In this document: in pieces, positions 35,733 through 43,242 of the stretch
Layout: every line of letters starts with the position of its first letter
Position numbering within the stretch: position 1 is the stretch's first letter
Source of the DNA: Anaerovibrio lipolyticus DSM 3074
GTDB taxonomy: Bacteria; Bacillota; Negativicutes; Selenomonadales; Selenomonadaceae
Length of the DNA stretch: 47,383 nt
NCBI RefSeq assembly: GCF_900141865.1
Contig: NZ_FQYW01000021.1
Coordinates: forward strand, 1-47,383
Reading direction: 5' to 3'
Program-made: the position numbers and the translations under genes
The notes under the pieces: model-generated
Database searches by the model: none
What the model saw: only the letters and a program-made list of their open reading frames with translations
What the model was told of the DNA's origin: nothing

Positions 35733-36770
35733 TTATTTCTTGATCATGTCATGCTCCATCATGTATTCCGCAATCTGGAGAGCATTCAGGGCTGCACCCT
35801 TGCGAATCTGGTCACCACATACCCAGAAGTTAAGACCATGGTCAATGGAATAATCCTTACGGATACGTCCAACCTCTACATCATCCTTGCCGGAGGTCTC
35901 AAGAGGCATAGGATATTCCTGCTCATCAGGGTTATCTCTCAGAATAACACCAGGGAACTTGGCAAGAACCTCACGGGCCTTCTCCACGGAAACCTCGTCC
36001 TCAAACTCAACATTTACGGACTCAGCATGGCTGCGATATACAGGAACGCGTATAGTGGTTGCAGTAATGCGCATATCCTGATCGTTCATAATTTTCTTGG
36101 TCTCGTCAATCATCTTCATCTCTTCCTTAGTGTAGAGATTTTCCTTGAAGACATCAATCTGAGGAATCAGATTAAAGGCAATCTGATAGTGCTTCTTAAG
36201 GGCTGCACCAGGGAGAATGTTGGCAACAACCTCCTTGCCATCATTAATATCCTTCACCTGCTGCTCCAGCTCAGCCATAGCTTCCTTGCCACCGCCGGAA
36301 ACTGCCTGATAGGTGGAAACAACCACGCGCTTAATCTTGGAAACATCATAAAGAGGCTTTAAGGCCATTACCATAATAATGGTGGAACAATTAGGGTTGG
36401 CAATGATGCCCTTATGCCAGGAAATATCCTCTGGATTTACCTCTGGAACAATAAGAGGCACCTCAGGGTCCATACGGAAGGTACTGGAATTATCAATAAC
36501 CACAGCACCAGCCTTGGCAGCAGCAGGACCAAGAGTCTTACTGATGGAGCCGCCTGCAAAAAGAGCAATATCCACGTCGTTAAAGGAATTTTCAGTGGCT
36601 TCCTCCACGGTGTACTCCTTGCCCATAAACTGGATTTTCTTGCCAGCAGAACGCTTGGAAGCAAGCAATTTAAGATTTGCAAATGGGAACTTGCGCTCCT
36701 CTATAAGATTCAGAAACTCCTGACCAACAGCACCGGTAGCACCAAGAATGGCAACATTATACTTCTTCAT
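35733..36770 (-). CDS. asd: Aspartate-semialdehyde dehydrogenase
   Basis: A 345-residue NADPH enzyme that reduces aspartyl phosphate to aspartate semialdehyde for lysine, diaminopimelate, threonine and methionine synthesis. The Rossmann start ILGATGAVGQEFL, the active-site Cys128 in NPNCSTI, and the catalytic Gln in YQAVSGGGK and His in YRSHAESV are present. Length is typical. It is transcribed after dapB with a 104-base gap, so the pair serves diaminopimelate supply for peptidoglycan. Confidence 0.95.
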   Translation of the reverse strand: MKKYNVAILGATGAVGQEFLNLIEERKFPFANLKLLASKRSAGKKIQFMGKEYTVEEATENSFNDVDIALFAGGSISKTLGPAAAKAGAVVIDNSSTFRMDPEVPLIVPEVNPEDISWHKGIIANPNCSTIIMVMALKPLYDVSKIKRVVVSTYQAVSGGGKEAMAELEQQVKDINDGKEVVANILPGAALKKHYQIAFNLIPQIDVFKENLYTKEEMKMIDETKKIMNDQDMRITATTIRVPVYRSHAESVNVEFEDEVSVEKAREVLAKFPGVILRDNPDEQEYPMPLETSGKDDVEVGRIRKDYSIDHGLNFWVCGDQIRKGAALNALQIAEYMMEHDMIKK

Positions 36771-36874
36771 GTTTTGTCTCCCCTTTAAATGTAATATATC
36801 AATAAACAGTCAATAAATTATCAAAGCTTAGTCTATAAAACTCGTTCCGGCTTAATCCATAAACGCTTCTGAGT

Positions 36875-37666
36875 TTAGTCCATGAACTTATCCAAGCCAA
36901 TAATAAGGCCCTTGTGACCTAAAATACTCTTGGCAGCAAGGCATACACCTGGCATAAAGGACTCACGGTTCAGTGAATCGTGACGAATAGTCAGTGTCTG
37001 ACCAAGACCTCCGAAAATAACCTCTTGGTGGGCCACATAGCCCGGCAGGCGTACACTGTGAATGTGCATACCGTCCACATCTGCACCACGGGCACCAGCA
37101 ACCTTTTCCTTCTCGTTAGGATTACCCTGAACATGGGCCTTGCGAACCTCGGAAATGAGGGCTGCCGTCTGAAGTGCAGTACCAGATGGTGCATCCAGCT
37201 TCTTGTCGTGGTGAAGCTCTATAATCTCCACCTCCGGCATATATTTGGCTGCCTGTTTGGCCATCTGCATCATCAAAACGGCACCAATAGCAAAATTAGG
37301 AGCAATAAACACTGGGGTGTCATTGGCCTCAGCCAATTTAGCCAGCTCCTGCTTCTGATCATCGGAAAGGCCGGTGGTACCAATAACTGGAGCCACCTTA
37401 TTCTTCAGAGCCACCTGGGCACTGCCAAATACCACATCGGGAATAGTAAAGTCCACCATTACCTGTGGCTTTACACTATCTATAGTAGTCTGTAAATCTC
37501 TGGTAAAGCTGACGCCGCATTTAGGAAGGCCTACAGTCTCCCCCGCATCTCCTTCACCAACTATATCAACAGCGCCCACCAGATCAAGGTCCTTATCCTC
37601 AAGAACAGCCTTTACAACAGCCTGACCCATGCGACCGTAAGCGCCGTTTACTAATACCTTTATCAA
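36875..37666 (-). CDS. dapB: 4-hydroxy-tetrahydrodipicolinate reductase
   Basis: A 263-residue NAD(P)H-dependent reductase of the diaminopimelate/lysine pathway. The nucleotide site VNGAYGRMGQAV and the active-site region VEIIELHHDKKLDAPSGTAL (His pair, Lys, substrate-binding SGT) are intact. The TTG start has GGAGGGG 6 bases before it. A good promoter lies about 60 bases upstream. The leader is short and shows no lysine riboswitch. Confidence 0.95.
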   Translation of the reverse strand: MIKVLVNGAYGRMGQAVVKAVLEDKDLDLVGAVDIVGEGDAGETVGLPKCGVSFTRDLQTTIDSVKPQVMVDFTIPDVVFGSAQVALKNKVAPVIGTTGLSDDQKQELAKLAEANDTPVFIAPNFAIGAVLMMQMAKQAAKYMPEVEIIELHHDKKLDAPSGTALQTAALISEVRKAHVQGNPNEKEKVAGARGADVDGMHIHSVRLPGYVAHQEVIFGGLGQTLTIRHDSLNRESFMPGVCLAAKSILGHKGLIIGLDKFMD

Positions 37667-37725
37667 CGCAAACCCCTCCGTAAATTATGATTGTCCACTA
37701 CTGACGCATATAGACATCACATATT

Positions 37726-37754
37726 ATTTTATATACAATAATACTGTTTGGCAA
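37726..37754 (-). promoter_or_regulatory. Promoter of dapB
   Basis: On the minus strand TTGCCA (37749-37754) and TAAAAT (37726-37731) are 17 bases apart. A 9-bp inverted repeat, TATAGACAT (37709-37717) with ATGTCTATA (37790-37798), brackets it and may be a control site shared with the divergent gene. Confidence 0.6.
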
Positions 37755-37867
37755 GAAATTTTTTGTATTTTTCCATTCACAATATACATATGTCTATAAA
37801 TACGCAATTCAAGTTACACTATTTTATGTATTTAAGGACTTACTAATAAAGAAAGGTGGAGTAAAGC

Positions 37868-38701
37868 TTGAAAATTAATCTTCCCCAGCTGTATTTCAGC
37901 AAGCTGATGCGAGCCATTACAGAATTTGAGCTTATTGAAAACGGGGATAATATAATGATTGGTGTGTCCGGTGGCAAGGACAGCATCTTTCTGGCCTATG
38001 CCATGGCTATGATGAAAATGCGTTTAAAAAAGGACTTCTCCTTAAAGGCTATTACCATAAATCCCATGTTTTCCGAGAATTTTGGTGAAGGTGTGGAACG
38101 CATCAGAGCATTTATGAAGGAGCTGGACATCCCCTTCGATACAATTGACGTGGATATTGCAGGTACCATTGAAGCTCAAAATGGAAAGGACCCATGCTAT
38201 TCCTGTGCCTTTTTCCGCAGGGGTGCCGTGAACCGTTTTGCCAAGGAGCATGGCTGTAATAAAGTTGCCTACGCCCACCACCATGACGATGCGGTGGAAA
38301 CTTTTTTTATGAGCCTGCTTTATTCCGGCCAAATTCATACCTTTACGCCAAAGACCTACTTGGACAAGATGGATGTTACTGTAATACGTCCTCTGGTGTA
38401 TTTTAGGGAGCAGGAAATCATTGATGCCATCGAGTACCATGGCTTCCAGCCTGTGACCTCCCCTTGTCCTTATGATGGTCACACCATCCGCCAAACCGTA
38501 AAGGAGCTTATAGCTTCCATGAGCAAGGACAATCCCCAGCTCTATCCTCATCTGGCCTCTGCCATGAGAGAAAATGCCGTAGGTGAACTGTGGCCCGCTG
38601 CCAAAAACCGCAAGGAAATGCAAAAGGCCTATTACAGCTACATGTACGGAGACACCTCACCCCCCCTGCGGGGACCTTCCCCTCAAGGGGAAGGCAACTA
38701 A
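37868..38701 (+). CDS. TtcA-type tRNA 2-thiocytidine biosynthesis protein
   Basis: A 277-residue PP-loop ATPase. The ATP motif SGGKDS is at 34-39. Cys110 and Cys113 (CYSC) plus Cys199 (SPCPYDG) match the three Cys ligands of the [4Fe-4S] cluster in TtcA, which thiolates cytidine 32 of tRNA. It lacks the second CxxC spacing of some TtcA proteins, so a related thiolase is possible. The start is a TTG after GGTGGAG. The last 15 or so residues (PPLRGPSPQGEGN) are encoded by a palindromic repeat rather than by family sequence, so the original stop was probably just after KAYYSYMYG. Confidence 0.8.
   Translation: MKINLPQLYFSKLMRAITEFELIENGDNIMIGVSGGKDSIFLAYAMAMMKMRLKKDFSLKAITINPMFSENFGEGVERIRAFMKELDIPFDTIDVDIAGTIEAQNGKDPCYSCAFFRRGAVNRFAKEHGCNKVAYAHHHDDAVETFFMSLLYSGQIHTFTPKTYLDKMDVTVIRPLVYFREQEIIDAIEYHGFQPVTSPCPYDGHTIRQTVKELIASMSKDNPQLYPHLASAMRENAVGELWPAAKNRKEMQKAYYSYMYGDTSPPLRGPSPQGEGN
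38651..38695. repeat. GC-rich palindromic (REP-like) repeat at the end of the TtcA-type gene
   Basis: Two hairpins in tandem: CCCC (38663-38666) with GGGG (38670-38673), and CCTTCCCC (38675-38682) with GGGGAAGG (38687-38694) and a TCAA loop. The GC content is far above its surroundings. It is read through in frame as the C-terminus of the TtcA-type protein. Confidence 0.55.
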
Positions 38702-38706
38702 TAAAA

Positions 38707-38747
38707 AAGACAAGTGCGGGTCTATACCACAGACCAACACTTGTCTT
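38707..38747. terminator. Bidirectional terminator between the TtcA-type and EAL genes
   Basis: AAGACAAGTG (38707-38716) pairs with CACTTGTCTT (38738-38747), with an inner GGTCT/AGACC stem. A runs on one side and T-rich sequence on the other serve both converging genes. Confidence 0.85.
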
Positions 38748-38757
38748 ATTTTTATTT

Positions 38758-40386
38758 TCATTGCGCCGGCTTCAACATCTTCTCGTAATCCTCCACGCAA
38801 AGAGGACGGCTGAAGTAGTAGCCCTGAATCATATCGCAGCCCAAATCCTTCAAAATATCCACCTGGAATTTTTCCTCGATACCCTCGGCCACAGTCTTGA
38901 TACCCAAATCCTTTGCCATCATCATCATATAACGAACAACAGCAATATCCTGATTTGACATATTAATGGTCATGGAATCAAAGAAACTCTTATCAAATTT
39001 CAAAATATCCAGCGGAATCCTGTTTAGAAGACCCAAGGAGGAACAACCAGTTCCAAAATCATCCATGGCTATCTTGAAGCCAAGCTTATGTATCTCATTA
39101 ATGAAATCTATTACAACATCCTCATCGGTTCCGGTTGAGCTTTCCAAAACTTCAAATTCAATCAAATCCTGAGGTATGTCGTACAGAAACAATTTTTCCT
39201 TTACAAACTGCAGATACCCGGCACCATTTTGCATGGTTGGACGGGTCACGTTTACAGAAATAGGATAAATCTCCAAGCCCTTGGAACGCCATTCGCAAAT
39301 ATTCTGGCACACCAAATCCATTACATGCATATCAAGACGCACTGCATTACCATCCCGTTCAAAGAGAGGAATAAATTTCCCTGGTGGCATAAAGCCCATT
39401 TCATCACTATTCCAACGAATCAGAGCCTCAGCTCCTCCATGCACAGCCTCATCACCGCCAATACAGAACTTAGGCTGATAATACATCATAAATTCCCCTC
39501 GTTCTATGCCAATAAGGAAGGCGTCCTCAATTTTCTTTTCCTCAAAAATCTCCCGACGCATACTCTCATCAAAAAGATAAACTGTATTAACATTTTCAGA
39601 TTTGCCTCTTTTTCGGGCAATATTTGCATTGTCAGCAAATCTGGCTGCCAGTTCCCGGCACCTTTCCTGAAGCTCGTCAGGGGTGCACCCCTCCAAATCC
39701 TCACGCAACTCCTTGGCACATATACGCATACCACCGGCAGAGAAGGAAATCATGTGGTTGTAGATTCCGCCATGCAAATTACTTTGAATGTCCTCATCAT
39801 TTGTGGAAACCAGCTCCATGGACACATTGTCCAGTATGTTGCGAATACGTCTGTAATCCTTGCTCCTTTCCTGGCTTTTTAAAAGCATATAGAAAACATC
39901 ACCATTTATACGGTAGCACTGCTCCCCTTCCTTAAGATTATTGGAAAGCATTTCACCTACCATCCTGATAATCTTGGTTCCGCAGGCAAAGCCAAAAACA
40001 TCATTTACCGCCTTGAACTTGTCAATATCCAGAGTCACCATAATGTAATCCTGCTCATTTTTGCTGTCAGAAAGAAGCTCCAAAAAGTCCTTATTGTACC
40101 CAACTATACTTGGCAGCTGCGTAACATTATCCTTTATGTTACGCTCATGATATTCATGTATTCTCTTTTTCTCCACCAGTATGGAATATCCTGCACTAAT
40201 AGCCACCAGCAAAAATATGGCCACCAGACCCTTGTTCAAATAATTGGCTATTGCCAGTGATTCAGCCTTTGGCAAAACAGACATCAGCTGAAATTCCATA
40301 TAATTGCTGAGAGCAAAAAGCCCCATACTGGTGATAACGGCCAATACAATTATTATATTGCTTCGTTGCATAGCTATCTTACTCAT
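38758..40386 (-). CDS. Membrane-bound EAL phosphodiesterase with degenerate GGDEF domain
   Basis: A 542-residue c-di-GMP signalling protein. Two N-terminal membrane helices (about 11-28 and 53-71) are followed by a GGDEF-fold domain (about 80-235) whose signature is NGDVF at 161-165, so cyclase activity is unlikely; a large insert follows it. The EAL domain (about 285-535) keeps EALIRW (320-325), SVNVTRP, the Glu of FEVLES, DDFGTG with DILKFDKSF, and TVAEGIEE, so c-di-GMP hydrolysis to pGpG is likely. Its start overlaps the stop of the MFS exporter gene by 8 bases (ATGAGTAA), indicating coupled translation. Confidence 0.88.
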   Translation of the reverse strand: MSKIAMQRSNIIIVLAVITSMGLFALSNYMEFQLMSVLPKAESLAIANYLNKGLVAIFLLVAISAGYSILVEKKRIHEYHERNIKDNVTQLPSIVGYNKDFLELLSDSKNEQDYIMVTLDIDKFKAVNDVFGFACGTKIIRMVGEMLSNNLKEGEQCYRINGDVFYMLLKSQERSKDYRRIRNILDNVSMELVSTNDEDIQSNLHGGIYNHMISFSAGGMRICAKELREDLEGCTPDELQERCRELAARFADNANIARKRGKSENVNTVYLFDESMRREIFEEKKIEDAFLIGIERGEFMMYYQPKFCIGGDEAVHGGAEALIRWNSDEMGFMPPGKFIPLFERDGNAVRLDMHVMDLVCQNICEWRSKGLEIYPISVNVTRPTMQNGAGYLQFVKEKLFLYDIPQDLIEFEVLESSTGTDEDVVIDFINEIHKLGFKIAMDDFGTGCSSLGLLNRIPLDILKFDKSFFDSMTINMSNQDIAVVRYMMMMAKDLGIKTVAEGIEEKFQVDILKDLGCDMIQGYYFSRPLCVEDYEKMLKPAQ

Positions 40387-41746
40387 AGGAAGTTTGCCCC
40401 TCCTTCTTTTTTCTGGCCAGCGAGGCCATTATACCGAAAGCACAAATCAATGAGAAAATTCTGAATATCATCTGAATGGCCTCCAACAAGGCCTCATTAT
40501 CTGCTCCAGTTACCGATTTAACCGCATTTACATCCATAACAATAGTTACTATGGCCATGGAAAAGGCCTGACCAATAAGCCGCATGGTAGCCAGCAATGA
40601 AGATGCAGTACCATAATACTTAGGCTGACAGGCTCCCAAAATCGCATTATTGTTTGGCGATGAAAATAATGCAAAGCCTATGCCAATAATCATCAGTATA
40701 AATCCTACAATCACCAACGAGCTGTCTTTGTGAAGCCACGACAGGGCAAACAGCCCCACACTGTTAATCGCCATACCCACGGAGGCAACTACCCCCGGAT
40801 CAATTCTGTCAGATAAAGCTCCCGCCTTTGGTGACAATATAGCCATCATAAGGAACTGCAAAAGAATAATACTGCCTGCCACAGCTGCACTAAGGCCACA
40901 AATAACCTGTAAATACATGGACACCAAAAAGCTGATGGCAAAGGTTGCAGCATAATGGAGCATGGCCGCCAGATTACTGCACGTAAATACCCGGTTTCCA
41001 ATAAACATATTTACATCCAAAATAGGATGCTGATTTTGACGCTCCACATATATAAATACCCCCAAAGACACCAAGCCGGTGACAAAGAGACAACCCCCAA
41101 AGGTATCCGTAATTTTTGAAAAGCCATACAAAATAAGGGGGATGGTAATCATATAGCAAAGACTTCCTATGTAATCAAAGGGAGCCCCCCTGTCTCCATA
41201 CCATTCTTCCTTTACCTTCAGCATAAAAATCAAGCCCGAAGCTGCCACCATTCCCGTAATAAAGAAGAACCAGCGCCAGCCAAGATATTCACAAATGAAG
41301 CCACCAAGAGCCGGGCCACAGGTAAGTCCCACATAAACCGACGCTGTCTGATACCCCAAAATGCGTCCCCGCTCCTTCTTGTCAAAGACAGAGGCCAGCA
41401 CTGCCATTCCGGGACCAAAAACCATGGCCATTAGCCCTCCCTGTATAAATCGTATATCCATAAGAAAATCTATAGAGGTGGCAAAGCCTGCAATCAAAAG
41501 AGTAATGGAGAACATGACTATACCAATTTTATATAAACGCTTACGTCCCAAAATATCAGCAGCCTTGCCCAAAGGCAGATTAAATATGGCGGAACCAAAT
41601 AAATAGGCCGCTGCAACCCAACTAAGGTCACCTGTCATGGCCTCAAAATCCCGCCCTATGGACGGCAAAGCCACATTTATTCCACTGCCCACCATGGAGC
41701 CTATGAAAGACGTTATCATAACTGCGTATAAAACGTACTTCTGCAA
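40379..41746 (-). CDS. MFS multidrug-type exporter (DHA2-like)
   Basis: A 455-residue major facilitator with 12 to 14 membrane helices. Motif A appears as GKAADILGRKRLYKIG after helix 2, and the proton/antiporter motif C region as GPALGGFICEYLGWRWFF. The start VMITSFIGSMVGSGINVALP is typical of EmrB/QacA drug-proton antiporters. The substrate is unknown. The likely start is a TTG after GGGGATG. It is the first gene of a two-gene unit with the EAL phosphodiesterase. Confidence 0.85.
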   Translation of the reverse strand: MQKYVLYAVMITSFIGSMVGSGINVALPSIGRDFEAMTGDLSWVAAAYLFGSAIFNLPLGKAADILGRKRLYKIGIVMFSITLLIAGFATSIDFLMDIRFIQGGLMAMVFGPGMAVLASVFDKKERGRILGYQTASVYVGLTCGPALGGFICEYLGWRWFFFITGMVAASGLIFMLKVKEEWYGDRGAPFDYIGSLCYMITIPLILYGFSKITDTFGGCLFVTGLVSLGVFIYVERQNQHPILDVNMFIGNRVFTCSNLAAMLHYAATFAISFLVSMYLQVICGLSAAVAGSIILLQFLMMAILSPKAGALSDRIDPGVVASVGMAINSVGLFALSWLHKDSSLVIVGFILMIIGIGFALFSSPNNNAILGACQPKYYGTASSLLATMRLIGQAFSMAIVTIVMDVNAVKSVTGADNEALLEAIQMIFRIFSLICAFGIMASLARKKKEGQTSYE

Positions 41747-41839
41747 ATCATCATCCCCAGCTTTTACTCTTAGTATAATTTTACAATAAAATAAGTAATT
41801 ATTCTACGATAAAAGCGAGTTTGTATCCTGTAAAAAAAA

Positions 41840-41865
41840 TACCAGGCCATAACCACAGCCTGGTA
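41840..41865 (-). terminator. Terminator of the chemotaxis-receptor gene
   Basis: TACCAGGC (41840-41847) pairs with GCCTGGTA (41858-41865), followed on the minus strand by a run of eight T. It lies 22 bases after the receptor stop. Confidence 0.8.
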
Positions 41866-41887
41866 TAAAATATCAAAATATACACTA

Positions 41888-43022
41888 TTAATATTTAAAC
41901 TTACGGGCTTCTACATTCAGCTCCTCTGCCAATTCAGCCAAAGAATGGGCTGCAGCGGCAATTTCTTCGTTGGAAGCAGATTGCTCCTCCGTAGCAGCCG
42001 AAATAGTCTGAATCTGACGGGAGGTATCACGGCTAACCTTATCAATGGAATCAACAGCCTCTACAATGCTATTGGCTCCACTGGATACAGTACTAACAGA
42101 AGAATCAATTTCCGTCATCTGGTCACTAATGTTGCCTACCTTGCTCATGATAGCCCGGAACTGCTCACCAACATTACGAATGGCTTCAATACCTTCCTTA
42201 ACATCGTTAGTACCAGTTTCCATGGTCTTAACAGCCTTTTCTGTCTCTCCCTGGATACCACCAATACGTGTTCTGATTTCCTCCGCAGATTCCTGAGACT
42301 GTTCAGCCAACTTACGGACTTCCTCTGCTACTACTGCAAAGCCGCGTCCTGCCTCGCCGGCACGGGCAGCCTCTATAGCCGCATTCAGTGCCAGAAGGTT
42401 CGTCTGCTCTGAAATAGCAGTTATAGCATCTACGATTTCACCAATCTGCTGGGACTTCTCACCCAACTGAGCTACAACAGATGCAGACTGGGTCACGCTT
42501 TGCTCAATGTTGTTCATTTTGGATACAGCATCCTCCATCAGCTTTTCGCCCTTTTCTGCAGCCTCTGCCGTAGAATTGGTAGCTTCTGTAACCTTCTTTG
42601 CCTTTTCGGCCATGCTGTTGATATCACTGTATACCATATCCACATTTTGCTTGGCGGTATCAATATCCGTGAGCTGGTTTATCGCCATCCTTAAAGCTCA
42701 TCAATGCGCCATCCTTGTGGGCTGCAATCATACCCAGGATAGTAGGATCATCACCACCCATAGCAAGGTTGCTACGGGTCATAACTGCCTCATGGGTTCC
42801 ACCGGCATTTGTCAGAACCTGACCTGCAGCCTTCGACATGGACTTACGGCCCTCAACCCACTCGCCAATCTCGCCTTTTTCTGACTGAACAACAGCCACC
42901 AGCTCTGCTTCTACACTCTCCTCTACAGTATTGTTGGAAGAAACTAAACCAATAATGGAGATAATCGCCATCAGCAAGCCACAGCCTACCGCCAACAATA
43001 CAAATTTTTGTTTTAGTCTCAT
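41888..43022 (-). pseudogene. Methyl-accepting chemotaxis protein with internal deletion and frameshift
   Basis: Two fragments of one receptor. The first (43022-42660, 120 residues) has the N-terminal membrane helix and the start of a periplasmic dCache-like sensor, ending at [10 protein letters not shown]. The second (42688-41888, 266 residues), in another frame, has the cytoplasmic signalling domain including the hairpin tip [20 protein letters not shown] and adaptation regions. The rest of the sensor, the second membrane helix and HAMP are missing, an estimated 200-300 residues. The breakpoint lies in 42660-42690. A functional receptor is not expected, though the soluble part could be made from an internal ATG. 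Confidence 0.8.
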
Positions 43023-43180
43023 GGATAAACACCTCTCTAGTAATAATAATTTAACTTAGCCACAGACAATAAAATATTATTTCTCCTTTTTATTTCGACA
43101 TTATAGTTGTAAACCCTTTAAATAATTATTTTTTTTGAAAATACTTTCACCCATTTTAAATCACCCATACTGGGCGAACC

Positions 43181-43220
43181 AAAAAGCTGGAACACTTTGA
43201 AATATCAAAGCTTCCAGCCT
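43181..43220 (-). terminator. Terminator of alaS
   Basis: AAGCTGGAA...CTTTGA (43184-43200) pairs with TCAAAGCTTCCAGCC (43205-43219) with a small bulge, followed on the minus strand by five T. It lies about 25 bases beyond the alaS stop. Confidence 0.75.
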
Positions 43221-43242
43221 TTTAAATCATATATGCTATTAA

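Noticed and set aside
37667-37867. Lysine riboswitch before dapB
   Set aside because: The dapB promoter leaves about 60 bases of leader, far less than the lysine riboswitch needs.
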